A DNA stretch of 64,000 nt from Halicephalobus mephisto (GCA_009193035.1 SWDT01000131.1:124001-188000), one strand, 5' to 3'; shown: positions 21,083 to 34,099, numbered from the stretch's first letter. Notes: generated by a model from the letters alone, not told the origin. Numbers and translations: made by a program.

Positions 21083-22764
21083 TCACTTTGTTAATTTGAA
21101 TCCAGTGAGCCCCTGATCAAAAACTTCCTTAAGCTCGGATTTATAACGGGGGATTCCACCGAGGTAACTCAGCATTTCCTTCTTCCTCCCCGGGATATTG
21201 GTTCCCACGTACCATGAGTCTGTTAGAAGATACAAAGTGTTCTTTCCGAATTCATGGATTCTCTCAGTGTATTTATCCTGAGCTTCTGGAGTTGGATCGA
21301 TGTACTTGATCTTCTCTTCTTCCATTTTGTCGATTGTATTCATAATGAATTTAGCTTGGATTTCGATACATGTAGGACCATTCGAAAACGCTGTAGGAGC
21401 CTGAGGTCCATATGTGAAGAACATGTTGGGGAAGCCGTGGATACTGATTCCACAGTAAGTCTTGGCTCCATCTTTCCATAAGTCTCCTAGTGGAGTTCCG
21501 TTGACGTCTTTGAATCCGGCAGCGATCATAGATCCAGTAATTGCATCGAACCCTGTAGCCATCGCGATTACTTCGATTTCGTAGAAACTCCCATCTTGAA
21601 GAACAATTCCGTTCTCCTTGATCTCCACAATAGGATTGTTCTTGATGGAAACCACGTCGACATTGGGTTTATTGAACATGTCGAAATAATCCAGTTCCAA
21701 TGATGGGCGTTTCGTTCCGAAGGGATGTGGAGGTTCTAAAGGAGCTAAGATATCTCTTTTCCTTGGATTTTGAATTCTGGCTCTTGTTTTCTTAGCCCAG
21801 AAGTCATAAACAACTCTATTAGCTTTGATATTGATAAACGAGTCCTTGTAGTTGGAACCCCAGAATTGAAATCCGTGCCGCCACTTTTCCTCCAAAGTCG
21901 CTTCGATGACATCTGGAAGATCATCAAAAATATTTCGACTGTTAGGTGAATAATCATAACCTGCGGGTCCTTTTTCTTTGTCCTGGAAGATCTGTGCATA
22001 CGAGCTTTTCATTTTGTCTTGTTCTTCTGGAGTCAGTTTGCGTTGGTCCATTGGAAGGGCGAGATTGGGGGTTCTCTGGAAGACAATGAGGGATTTGGCT
22101 TTCTTTGCCCATTCTTGAGTTATCTGAAATTTTTAATTCAAAAAATCATTTTATGTATTCAAAGTACCTGAACTCCAGTAGACCCAGTCCCGATGACAGC
22201 ACATTTCTTCTCAGTGACGTCATAGTCTTCTTTCGGCCATAGAGAGGAGTGACAAATGGTCCCTTTGAACTTCTCTAGTCCCTTCCAATTCGGAGTATAC
22301 GGCTTCGCTGCGAATCCCATACAAGGTAAGAGATATCTACACTTGCAAATTCTGCCGTCCTTTGTAGTCACTTTCCATTTCCCTTCGTTGACATCAAACT
22401 GAGCATCCACAACCCTCGTGTTGAAGTCGGTATCTTTTGAAATCTCGCAGACTTTATCTACATGCTCGAAATAAGCCTGAAGTTCCCTCCAATCGGGATA
22501 TCTTTCTGTCCATGTCCAGGTCTTCCAGACTTCTGGAATAGAGAGTTCATACATAGGAATATAGGAGTCGATTCTAGCTCCAGGGTATTGGTTCCATCTC
22601 CAAGTTCCTCCCAATCCGTGAGAAGCTTCGAAGATTTTCACTTTGTAGCCCTTCTTCCGGAGGTTATAGAGGAGGTAACAGCCACTGAATCCAGCTCCGA
22701 TAATCAGAATATTACATTCAATACTATTAAAGTTTTTGTTTTCAGATGAACTTTCGACAGTCAT
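21083..22764 (-). CDS. Baeyer-Villiger type flavin monooxygenase
   Basis: Two exons, 22764-22168 and 22123-21083, with a 44-bp intron (GTACTT donor, ATTTCAG acceptor); 545 residues, the usual length. FAD-binding GAGFSG is at residues 23-28 and NADP-binding GTGSTG at 192-197. Between them lies an exact Baeyer-Villiger fingerprint, FKGTICHSSLWP (166-177, F-x-G-x3-H-x3-W-P). Also present are GLGGTWRWNQYPGAR, IVFQRTPN, ATGFDAITG, FPNMFFTYGPQAPTAFSNGP and the C-terminal WYVGTNIPGR. These match bacterial and especially fungal ketone/steroid monooxygenases better than animal FMOs. It would insert oxygen next to a carbonyl using NADPH; the substrate is unknown. The start at 22764 is preferred over 22839 because a TATA box sits between them. 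A foreign origin is inferred, not shown. Confidence 0.92.
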
Positions 22765-22798
22765 GTTTGAAAGATCAAACAAGAGACAAAAAGGTGCT

Positions 22799-22806
22799 CT
22801 TTTATA
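22799..22806 (-). promoter_or_regulatory. TATA box of the Baeyer-Villiger monooxygenase gene
   Basis: TATAAAAG on the minus strand begins about 42 bp upstream of the ATG at 22764. This supports that start codon and a leader of roughly 10-15 nt, and argues against the upstream ATG at 22839. Confidence 0.55.
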
Positions 22807-23128
22807 CTTGTAGATAACACCTTTTTTAGTCGCTTCCAACGTGATTTTATTGCTTCTTTAATGTTTACTCAGTTTCTGCATTCTACTTTATGTCCGGAAC
22901 TAATTGTAGAATCGTGATTTTGATTGATGAACACGAGGATGGGAGAATACTACATACAAAAAATGATACATGCTATAAAGAGTGACGATGCATTAGAACA
23001 ACTCCGATATATCGAGACATCTTATGTTGTGCATTGATTAATACTGTACTATTAACATTCGGGTACATAAAAACTATATATTGGATGCGTGAGTCTTCAT
23101 ACAATGTATCTTATGTATGAAATGTACC

Positions 23129-23285
23129 AAGCGATGCATTGTATTCAATATATCAAGCAATGCATTGTATTCAATATATCAAGCGATGCATTGTATTCAA
23201 TATATCAAGCGATACATTGTATTCAATATATCAAGCAATGCATTGTATTCAATATATCAAGCAATGCATTGTATTCAATGTACTT
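23129..23285. repeat. 26-bp tandem repeat, about six units
   Basis: Unit AAGCRATGCATTGTATTCAA plus TATATC, near perfect. Because 26 is not a multiple of 3 but the unit has no stop in some frames, it creates long illusory open frames at 23089-23355. Confidence 0.92.
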
Positions 23286-24539
23286 ATATGTTGAATATAA
23301 TGCATCGATCCATTATGCTGAATTTATGTATCTACACATGAAAGCATTTTTGTAAAGAATGAATGATAAATATAAACTATAGAATAATTTAAAACCACTC
23401 ACTGTTGATTAATAAACCCAGGTTCTATATTCTCTCAATTGAGATTTAGGAAGTTTTAGTTCAATTGCAAATGGAGTTTTCAAGACAGCTTTGGTTGAAT
23501 CTAAAATAACTCTTTAAAAAGTCATTAAATGATATTAGATTCTTTTATAAGACACCTTGATGTAGAAAATTATGATTATTCTCAGATTTGGTATATATAA
23601 ATCTGATTACCCTATTTCAGATATGATTTCTTCACTGTTGAAGATATTTAGAAGTTCGTGTTAAGACTATATAAAAATTACACAGGTATCTATAATAACC
23701 CTTGCAGAAGGAAATTAGCTTTTCCTACTTAAAAAACTTATTTCTCCAGCTACTACTTTTATCATAATCGTCGCTAAAGATAAACTATCAACAAAGATTT
23801 TAATTTATGTAAAAAAGTGACTTTGTAAATCGAAAATTTACTATTTCAAAATGAATATGCAATAGGAACCAAAACTGGTTTTCTATGTTTAATATAGGTG
23901 GTAGCAGTCAAATTCTCCTTAAATAAAAATTAAGAGCTTTTACAATATAGTCATAATTTTTTCCAGAATATTCTTCTCACGGCTTCTTCAGCATGTTTAA
24001 TAAAAAAACGCAAAAGTAAATTGCTTAGAAAATCATAAACAATTACACTTTTGTTGTGGAAAAAATAAACAAAAGTTGCAATCTTTTGACTCTTAAGCTT
24101 TGGATTTTTGATCACGTAATGGAACATTTGTCACTAATATGTGAGTCCAAATTTCAGTGACATATGTTTCTTATCATGTAAGTAACCAACCTTCCACTCT
24201 TTTTTATATGTTGACAATGGATTAAATTGCATTTTATTTGTTATAACTACTTATAAATCAAAGGTTAACTCGTCTACTTATTCAAATAACTACTGTATTT
24301 GCTCTATTTGTAATGTTTACGCCACTATTTTTCGATTGATATGTCGGGGTGTACCACTATTAGAGATGTGCTTCAAATAAAGATACTCCACATATAGAGC
24401 AAATACGGTAAATGTCTTTGATAATCACCAAGTAGATGATGTTGTTATCAATTTTGTGTAATTTTTATCTTTTTCTGTGAAATTTCGACTAGAAAGTATA
24501 AATTTAAACGACTCTTAATTATTCTAAAAGTTCCATCAC

Positions 24540-24925
24540 AAAAGATCATAGCTTTTGACTTCATAACAATTGCGAAATATGACAAAAATGTAACACAATC
24601 GTCACATTTTTTGCAAATATTTGGCATTTGAGAAGACAATTATAACTTAATAGTAGTAATTTTTATTTCTTATTACGTCAAAAGTTACGCTTTTTCGTGT
24701 TGATATCGGTAGATTATATATGATATATCAATACATTAGACTGAATGTATAGTTGCATTAAGTTCACCCAAAAAAGCATAACTTTTGATTTCTTAACAAT
24801 TGCGAAATGTAACACAATCGTCACATTTTTCGTGAATATTTGGCATTTGTGAAGATAATTACAACTTAATAGTGGTGATTTTTACTTTTTACTAATCCAA
24901 AAGTTACGTTTTTTTTGTGAACTTA
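24540..24925 (-). mobile_element. Composite MITE, inverted copy
   Basis: Two units with AAAAGTTACG/CATAACTTTTG ends (about 24547-24700 and 24772-24918) flank a spacer with CGTGTTGATATCGG, TATATGATATATCAATACAT and TTGCATTAAGTTCACCC. The block is the reverse complement of the composite element at 6286-6672. Confidence 0.8.
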
Positions 24926-25052
24926 GTGAGATCTAAGAAATATTTTTTTTACAAATCAGTTACACAATGTTCTAGAAATCTACTTCCAGCACTTTGTAAC
25001 CTTGCTCAATAGTAATTATTAACTTTTATTTCGAAAATAAATAAATTCCTGA

Positions 25053-28000
25053 TTAATTGGACTCGTCTTGAGATGCGTAATCGACCAGCCAATAAGTCAA
25101 ACATTCGCCTTTGCCCTTGACTGGGATCGTTCCTCGTTTTTCCATGATGAACAGATCTCCTCTGGACTTGATACTTGCGTGGAATTCCATCGACGTCTGA
25201 ATCTTCCCTGGTTCTCCTGTGGACTCCATCCTAGAAGCCATGTTTACAGTATCCCCAAAGAGACAATATCTCGGGGCGATCAACCCCACGACTCCTGCAG
25301 CTACAGGACCGAAGGATAATCCCCATCTGGCCATCATCTTCCTTTCCGGCATGTGGGGCAACTTATATCTATTTAAGTATTCTCGCATTTTCAAAGCAAT
25401 AGTTCCGATGATTTTGACGTTTTCAGTTCCGTTTTCGTGTGGAACTCCAGACACCACCATGTAAGCATCTCCAATGGTCTCTACTTTGTAAGCATCGCTT
25501 TGAGAAATAATAGCATCGTAACCAGTAAATAAATCATTCAGAAAGTTAACGATTTCCATAGGTGTCGATTGTCCACAGATTGTTGTAAACCCGACTATGT
25601 CCGTGAATAGAATACTTGAATTTGCAAAATTCCTCGGAATCACCGGTTTCCCGAGTTTCAGATCCCGTGCAATGTCCTTCGGAATCATCTGAGCCAAAAG
25701 TCTGTCAGCCCTCAGTTGTGCTTCTTCCAGAAGTCTTGTTCTTTCTCTAACTTGTTTTTCAAGGCTGTTAGCGTGCTGATCCATCATCTGGATGATGGAA
25801 TCCACTAATCCTCCTGTGACTTTGTATACAGCGGAGAAAATCTTTTTTATCCTTTTAATCAGAGGCCGAGATATGGGATCTTCACTCCAACAAGCTTGCA
25901 TAAGTTGTATCATGGCTACATGATGATCTTTCGTCAACGCTTTCGGGATTATCGGACGAATCAAGTTCCTCGAAGGAAACCGTAACTTGTTGACCAATGC
26001 TATAAAGTTAATTTTCGTCTACTAAATTCTAGCATAACTAAAGTCAAACCTTCGATGGTGCACTCGTAATCCGCAAATGGGTTTTGTCTGAATAAAACTT
26101 CGAAAAATATGATAGACAAAGAATAAACATCCCCCATCCGACACATGATCTTTATCCGCACTTGCTCGCTTTTGCTCATTCTTATCAACTTTGTTCTCGG
26201 TGGAGCTGCTTTCCTTAAGAATTCTGGAGCTCTGTAGAGCAAATCCTCTGCAAAAAGTTATGTATATTATGAAATAAACGAATTCGAACCATTGAAAACT
26301 TCGATCGCTTGAGATCTCAGATCTTCTCCTTCGACTTGGTCCGCAATCCATCCATTGCCCTTCCATTCATCCAGGATATCGTCCATCCCTACTGAAACTA
26401 GTTTTACAATGAAATTAGCATCGATTACACAATTGGAAGTCGTCAGATTCCCGTGGTAACCGATGGGGGCGTTGTGAAGGTAATCCAATCCCTGAAAGTT
26501 TTTAATTTCTTGATCGATATGTTGAATAGATTTAAAAACCAACATTAATAATGTCCCTGAGGAAAGCAGTTTTGAATTTCCCGTCCATTCTCATTTCGGG
26601 ATTGTGGAGGTACTCGCTGAGGGTTCCCCGAGGACAGTACTTTGAGAGTACGAGTAACTCATTCGTAGGATTGTTGAAGCACATGCCGATGATCGGATTA
26701 ATGTTGTCATGGACCAGGTTCTTCAGACTTAACAGAAACTTGGCTTCAGTAATGTCGAAGTTGATTCCTTTCAATTGTTTGAATTTTTTTACTTTAACAA
26801 TGTTGTTGAAAACTATTGCTATTTGTCCGTCAGAAATGTTGTAGTCAGATCCTATGCTCAGGTCTGATTCTGATTTCTGCGATATTCGGTCATCAGTTTT
26901 TACAGATTCAACTTTATCCAAGGGGATTTGCCAGGATATCTGAGCAACTGTTTTATTCGAACTCCCGCAAACTTTGAATCTGAAAAATAAAGATAATTAT
27001 TCAAAATTTTCTACAAACAGTTGCTGAATTGAGAAAAACAGAAAAATCTAGTTTTAATTTGTCTTTGAGATTATAAAATTTCGCAAAATTGCATTTTAAA
27101 ACATACATAACAAGATAATTAAGGAATTATTAATTCTATTTTGTAAACTATCAATAAGTAAAAAATTATTACAAATAATAACAATCCAAAAAAAAGTGAA
27201 AAATGATTTTTGATATATGAAAATTAATTTTTTATAAATGAAAAACTTTTTTAACAAGTTTTATATGAAAATTAACTAACCCTTGCTTTTTTAAATAAAC
27301 AATTAAGAATATTATAAAAATAACCAAACTGATGCTGCCAGCGATGATGTACCATTTTGAATAATCACATTTGGATCCTGTAAATCCACAAGCAGGTTCT
27401 TTTGTCCGATTGGTGATATCTGACAAAATATCTTCATCGATCGACGTCACATTCAGTCTGTAACAATCACCCACGGAATCGCATTCATACTTTTCAGGAT
27501 TTACTGTAGAAATTTGTCGAAGTCCGAAATCCCCTGATTCATTGATGAGATAGATACCGTAATAAGGGATTCTGTTGTAGGTTGAATCCATCTCGACGAA
27601 TCCAGAAGCTCCTTCGAATCTTTGACCGGCGAAGTTTTGAGCAATAGTCAAGGGGTCTAGACCCTTGATGGGGCCTAGTTGGGAGTAACTTTGGTTCACG
27701 GCGAGAATATATAGTAACAGAGAGTCGTACAACAGAAACTGGTCGTAGGAAGTCCTTATGTAACTCCGAGTCAAATTATAAGTAGAAAGGAAATCGTAGA
27801 ATCTTTGACCTGTTTGAGTGGTTTCTCTGTCGGCATCTATGACGTAAGACCCGACGAAATCTGCTTTAAGTCTCTCATCCACGACAACGGACCCATTGTA
27901 GTAGCCTGTTGCGGGATCTATCGGAGGAAGAGTCAGCCAAGGATATTGTTGATCAGGATCGTGGTTGATCCAGGGCAGAAGAATGACGTACTGTGGAGCC

Positions 28001-31000
28001 GAGATTCCTGATTTTGCCAAATAACGAAGAATTTGTTGATTTTGATCCAATTCATTGCCCATGATCAGGATTATTACTGTAAATATTACGGTAATTATGA
28101 AAGTGATTTAAGTAACCGATAAGTTTTATCTATGTGCAATGTTTCGAAACGAATTGCTGTGATTACAGTAGGAACTCTCAGAACGAAAACTAATTTTCGC
28201 ATTTGAATCTTATCTCCAAACATCATACCTCTCGTCAGCCGTTGAATTTCATCAATATCGACGAGTTTTTTGAAATCCGTCAAAGTCATATTTGCATCGA
28301 CGATTTCGTAACTCAGCACTTGGACATTGAGATCCGTTAGTTGTCTCGTTAGATGCAATCCCCTCGACACAACAATGTCATCAGACACATTGTAAATTAA
28401 CGAAACCCTTTTCCAACGAAAATAAGCTATAAAACTCGTGATGCAGTCATTCATCGTTGCAGAAGTCGACGGAGCGATCCTTGCCAAAGTCAAGTGATTT
28501 TGAAAGTAACTTTCGTAAGTAGCCGTCTGTGCATATGATATAATTGGTAACTTCCATCTTGAGGATAGTTTTGTCACACAATAAAGTTCTGAAAACATAT
28601 GAAGTAATTTCCTTACGTATTAATTTCGAGTACAATTTCAAAAAGATCTTTGTTTTTTTGGAAATTAAAAGTAAAAATTATTGCGAAATATCCCGAGGAG
28701 AGTTGTTAAAAATTTCGAAATTTTAAGTTCCAGATGTTCAATTTGTTAAAAGATTATAGAAAGATAAAAGTTTTTATTGTTGTATTCGTAGATATAAAAA
28801 AGGATATATTAAACCGATTTTGATATATCGACGTTATACTTAATGCATCGTTATATCATAGTCGTTTCAAATACACAAGAAATGGGTGCATGGCATATAA
28901 TATATGGATGCACTAGGACGATTATGATATATTAGATATAGTATATTCAATACATTCAAATATTAAGTGTAATATTGATGTGTTGTATTCAATGTATGGA
29001 TACAATAGGACGATTATGATATATTAGATACATTATATTCAATGTATTCAAATATTAAGTGTAATATTGATGTGTTGTATTCAATGTATGGATATATTAA
29101 GATGATTATGATATATCGGATACATTATATTCAATGTATTCAAATATTAAGTGTAATATTAATGTGTTGTATTCAATGTATGGATATATTAAGATGATTA
29201 TGATATATCGGATACATTATATTCAATGTATTCAAATATTAAGTGTAATATTAATGTGTTGTATTCAATGTATGGATACATTTAAACAATTCTGATATAT
29301 CGGATACATTATATTCAATATATCTATACACTAAGTTTATATCGACGCATTGTACTTAATATGTCGATATATGGAATACAATGTATCAAATACAGAGCCG
29401 TTTTAATGTACTTCTTTTTATATGGAGTATCAATGCACTATAAAAAAAAGCGCGCAACTTTTGGTTCCTTAATAATTGCCAACAATGATAAAACTGTAAC
29501 ACAATTATTATGGTTTTCATGAACACTTGATACTTGAGACAAAATTACAATGCAATAGTGGCTGGGTGCACTTGTTAAGAGACCGAAAATTTCGCTTTTT
29601 GTATGTATGTTGTTGGATCGTCGCTGGGGAATCCGGATCCGCGTGTAGACAAAATACGTGAAAATAACTTCATAGGATCAAAGACACGAGATATATCACA
29701 ACTCTTATAAAATTACTGTGCAATTTTAAAATTGCCACCAACCCCCAATCGTACAAATTTCGTTGGTCCTCAGGGTATTTCCTTTCGGGATCAACGCTGT
29801 GTGGCTTGCACTCAAATAGATGGTGCACAATCCAACATATATCATGTGCCTTTTTGTGCATAGGTGGCTTAGAAAATAGAGATCACAATAGGGATAGCTT
29901 GATATACCATCAAAACAACGGATAACAAGTATGGTATTTTTTCTTACTCTAGGGCGTAGGAGAACGGGACTTGCATCAATAGTTCCGAAATCGACTGATT
30001 ATTAAACAAGAGCACGGTAACTTGTGGGGACATTTATGAAATTCTCGAAAGTTGTAAAAGTTTGCACTAGATTTTATAAATTTCAACAGAAATCCGAAAA
30101 TTTGGAATCTTTCACTGGTTTCTGGAAAATCCCAAAAATTTTCTCGATATCTCCGAAAATTTCTACCAATTTCTGAAGAATTTAAAAATGTTCTACATTT
30201 TATAAATTGTTGGAATTTTACAAAATTTTATGTTTTTGAATTTTTAACTAGATTCTAAGAATTTCCAAAACATTCTAATTTTGCAAACTCCAACCGACCA
30301 AAGATGACAATTTTTCATCGAGAATATCATATGACTTTTCAGCATATAATAATCTCTAAATCTTCTTTTTCTGAAAAAATTTCAAAATACAAACCATCTG
30401 GACAATGAGGTCCGAGAAGAACAGTGATATTTTCAAGAAGATAAAGTTCAGAAGCATATTGTAGACCTGCTCCATTTTCGCACCCAATACGGTAGGTGAA
30501 TCTAAAAACGGAATTGGGTTATTTTAAAAATCATCTATCTACAGTAGAATGATAATTAAAATTATGAAATTATAAAATTGAAAAAAAAGTTCGAAAATGT
30601 TCGTTTTAAGAATCATGTTTGTTGGTTTTTATGGTCCCAACGCGAATGTATTGACTACTTGTCGGACAGTATTTACAAAAATAAAAACTTGAAAGTTTTC
30701 GTTTTAAAAACCAATGTTCTGTATTATCAAAGTTGAAAGTCAAAATTTGGACTTTTTGTGCTGAAATAATATTCAAGAATTTTCTCTATTTCAGAAAATT
30801 ATCTTATTTATATTTATATTTATAATTTATCTAAATTTTTTAAATCTGAGCATAATTTTCAAATCACGTCTTAACAAGAGAAATTTAAATCCTGAAAATT
30901 ATGTCTTACCGCGAAAAATTTAAATTTCGAAAATTGTGTCTTATCGCGAAAAATTTAAATTTCGAAAATTGTGTCTTATAGCGAAAAATTTAAATTTCGA

Positions 31001-31740
31001 AAATTGTGTCTTATAGTGAAAAATTTAAATTTCGAAAATTGTGTCTTATCGCGAAAAATTTAAATTTCGAAAATTTTGTCTTATTGCGAAAAATTTAAAT
31101 TTCAATTTTGAACTCTGGTTGTCAGCTTGGATAATACAGAGTATAGATATGTTCGAATTTTGAGTTTTGTGGTCTTAACACGAATGTTTTAATTATTTTT
31201 CAAAGAATATTAAATGAGAAGTTTCGTGTCAGGAACCAGGTTTATTTAGATTTGAATTTTTAGTTCGTTGTCTCAACACGAATGTTTTAATTATTTTTAA
31301 AAAGAAACTTACTGAAAATTAAGATCCGGATTAATGACGTAATTTTCGTTGATATGTTGAAGTGCCAACTGTAGGACCCGAATGGTGTACGTGTCGGATA
31401 TTATGGCACCAATTTTTAACTATATAAAAAAAATAAAAAATTAGAATTTTTAACTATATAAAAAAAATTAGAATTTTTAACTATATAAAAAAAATAAAAA
31501 AATTTAAATTTCTAAATATTTTAAAAAAATAAAAAATTAGAATTTTCAAGTATATTTAAAAAATAAAAAAATTGGGATTTTCAAGTATATTTAAAAAATG
31601 AAAAATTTAAATTTCTAAATATTTTTAAAAAATAAAAAATTAGAATTTTTAAATTTTTAAAAACTCACATTTATTGCTTGACTTTTGGAACCTGTAAGAA
31701 CTCCGATAATTAATACAGTAACAGTAAATAAGAAAGACAT
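25053..31740 (-). CDS. Receptor-type guanylyl cyclase
   Basis: Nine exons in phase: 31740-31669, 31419-31313, 30501-30395, 28588-28229, 28076-27281, 26979-26544, 26491-26290, 26247-26050, 25999-25053; 1074 residues, the usual GCY length. Order: signal peptide ([18 protein letters not shown]), ANF-receptor-type extracellular domain ([32 protein letters not shown]), transmembrane helix ([19 protein letters not shown], about 455-476), kinase-homology domain with [12 protein letters not shown] in place of an active HRD, a coiled dimerisation helix ([20 protein letters not shown]), and the cyclase domain. Cyclase residues are present: metal Asp in FTDIVGF (893) and GDAY (937), GTP-selecting Glu933 and Cys1005 (RYCLFGD), and the N..R pair 1012/1016. 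It should make cGMP, probably in a sensory neuron. The 1.8-kb intron 3 carries repeats. Confidence 0.93.
28790..29400. repeat. 92-bp tandem repeat in guanylyl cyclase intron 3
   Basis: Five units mark exactly 92-bp spacing at 28921, 29013, 29105, 29197 and 29289 (ATTATGATATATYRGATACA). Each contains CAATGTATTCAAATATTAAG and TGTGTTGTATTCAATGTATG. Degenerate related sequence flanks the core on both sides. Confidence 0.9.
29440..29600. mobile_element. Diverged MITE-like unit in guanylyl cyclase intron 3
   Basis: Starts AAAAAGCGCGCAACTTTTGG and ends ACCGAAAATTTCGCTTTTT with the TAATAGTGG-like core changed to CAATAGTGGCTG. A degraded member of the family at 6286 and 24540. Confidence 0.6.
29600..29850 (-). 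repeat. Dispersed repeat, inverted copy
   Basis: Reverse complement of the 12640-12850 element, with GATCCGCGTGTAGAC, ACACGAGATATATCACAAC, GTACAAATTTCGTTGGTCC and CTTTCGGGATCAACGC in matching order. A 63-codon minus-strand frame over it is chance. Confidence 0.75.
30868..31105. repeat. 35-bp tandem repeat in guanylyl cyclase intron 2
   Basis: Six units of GCGAAAAATTTAAATTTCGA followed by AAATTGTGTCTTATC, at exactly 35-bp spacing (landmark GTCTTA at 30903, 30938, 30973, 31008, 31043, 31078). Confidence 0.92.
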
Positions 31741-33259
31741 TCTGGATTTATCAAAAATTTTAATTTTTGAATGATTATTTCGCGACGAAATGAGACGTGA
31801 AGGAGGTGCTTCTGTTTCCTGTCAGTGCCAGGTAGAAGTCGGTGATAATTGCTCACATCCGTCCAGATTCCAAAGCTCAATCATTAATGTTTTTCTTCGT
31901 CTGACAAAACCTAAGTCTCTCTAAGAAGACAAATGACACCAAAGTCCAGGATTACAGTATCCACAAATAGGTACTATTTAAAAATTCTCAAAATTCTAAA
32001 ATAAAAAAAAATAATTTTATTTTAAACAACATAATTTTCAAAATTTTTAAAATCCCAAAATAAAAAAATTATTTTTTTTAAATAACTTAATTTTTAAAAT
32101 CCCAAAATAAAAAAATTAATTTTATTTTAAATAACATAATTATGGAAATTTTAAAATAAATTAATTCTAAAATTTTCAATGAAATTTAAAAAATCCTAAA
32201 ATAAATAATTTAATTTTAAAAATTTTTAGTGATATTTTATAATTTTAAAAATTTCGAAAAAATTATAATTTTGGAAATTTTCAAAAAAATCATAATTTTG
32301 GAAATTTTCAAAAAAATTCTAAAAGATCTATAATTTTAGATTCTCAGAATTCAGAACCTTTTATATGGCTTAAGTCATCGATAAGTCCTTCAAAATTAAA
32401 GGAAAAACAAAATTGCCATTACTGTAATTTGTAGAAAATTAAATAATTATTCACACAAAAATAAAACTTGACTCTAGTTCGATTTTTGCAGAAAAAATTT
32501 AAATAATAAAAATAAAAAAATTTAAATATTAAAAATAAAAAAATTTAATAAAAATAATAAAAATAATAAAAATTTTAAAAATTCAAATAATAAACATTTT
32601 AAGAAATTTAAATGATAAACAATTTAATAAAAATTAAAAATTCAAATAATAAAAATAATAAAAAATCAATAAAAATAAAAAAATTTTAAAATTTAAATAA
32701 TAAAAACTAAAAATTTCAATTAATAAAATTTTAAAAATTGTGTCAAATTTTGGTTCTCAAAAATCAGTTGGAAAATTTCCAAAAAATTAGAATGTGTTTT
32801 GTTTTTTTTTAATTTTGCAAAAAGAGCAAGAAATTTGATTTATTTTTTACGTCACATGTTCATGTGCTTTTTTGAAGTAAAATTGAGCATTTTTTTAGAA
32901 AATTATTTCCAAATGAATTTTCTAATTTTTCCAGTCAAGACAAAAAATATATAATTTTATAAAAATTCAAAAATTGTACAATTACTAAAAAAATAAAAAA
33001 TTTATTTTAAAAATTAAAAAATAATCCTAAAAACGAAATTTTCTAAATTTTCCAGTCAAGACAAAAAATATGAAATTTTATAAAAATCCAAAAATTATGT
33101 AATTATATAATTATTAAAAAAATAAAAAATTTATTTTAAAAATTAAAAAATATACTTTTTTAATTTTTTGTTTTGATATCTAAAATTACAGACTTTTTTT
33201 ACTGTATTTTTACAAATTTGTAAAAGTATATTTTTATAAAAATAAAACTGTGACGAAAT

Positions 33260-33830
33260 TTCAAGAAATTATCTAGATGCGAATTTCCGGGATTTTCCAG
33301 TTGGGACCGGAAATTATAAACCTCTATGTTTATCTGTTTTTGGAAAATTTAAGAAATACATTTTTATAAAAAAATTTTAAATTTCGAAAATCATCTCAAC
33401 ACGAATTTTTTTGAATTTTCCACTTAGGATCAAAAAGTTAAATTTTGTGTTTACAATTTTGATAAAATTTAAAAAATTAACTTTTTATGAAAAAATTTTA
33501 AATTTCGAAAATCATCTCAATACGATTTTTTTTGAATTTTCCACTTAGGATCAAAAAGTTAAATTTTGTGTTTACAATTTTTACGAAAATTTAAAAAAAA
33601 ATATTTTTATTAAAAAAATTTTAAATTTCGAAAATCATCTCAATACGAATTTTTTTGAATTTTCCACTCAGGACCAAAAAGTAGAATTTCGTGTTTACAA
33701 TTTTTACGAAAATTTAAAAAAAAATATTTTTATTAAAAAAATTTTAAATTTCGAAAATCATCTCAATACGAATTTTTTTGAATTTTCCACTTAGGACCAA
33801 AAAGTAGAATTTCGTATTTATTATTTTCTA
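33260..33830. repeat. Tandem repeat of about 122 bp carrying the CTCRAYACGAA/GGACCAAAA motif
   Basis: Units marked by ATTTCGAAAATCATCTCAAT at about 33381, 33502, 33625 and 33748 (spacing 121-123). Each continues ACGAATTTTTTTGAATTTTC and CACTTAGGACCAAAAAGT. Confidence 0.85.
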
Positions 33831-34099
33831 CTTTTTTAATAATTTAATTTTTAAAATTATACGACAAAAAAATTAAAAAAGTGTCTCGGTGAGAATTTCC
33901 GGATTGACTGTCATCTTTGAAAATTTGCATGTGTTTTTTCAAAGGTCAAGTGGCATTTTCGAAGAAAAAAAACATTTGTCATCAGGCAGATTGTCTCGAT
34001 GTGGATTTTTACAACTTTTCAGTCCAGACAAAATGACGTTTGGATGTCTCCGGAGCGTTCCAAAGCCATCTAGTCAATTCTGAAAACATATTTAAAAAA

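Larger units (their letters stand above)
22840..25052. other. Intergenic region, repeats only
   Basis: Contains the 26-bp tandem array (23129-23285), about 1.2 kb of featureless AT-rich DNA (23300-24520) and the inverted composite MITE (24540-24925). No exon or RNA is supported. Confidence 0.55.

Noticed and set aside
22765..22839. N-terminal extension of the monooxygenase from the ATG at 22839
   Set aside because: Adds 25 residues absent from the family and spans a TATA box; the ATG at 22764 is preferred.
23089..23355. 88- and 74-codon repetitive frames (YIKQCIVFNISS-type)
   Set aside because: Translations of a 26-bp tandem repeat.
30868..31105. Regular 35-bp repeats considered as a CRISPR-like array
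   Set aside because: Direct tandem units with no unique spacers, in an animal intron.
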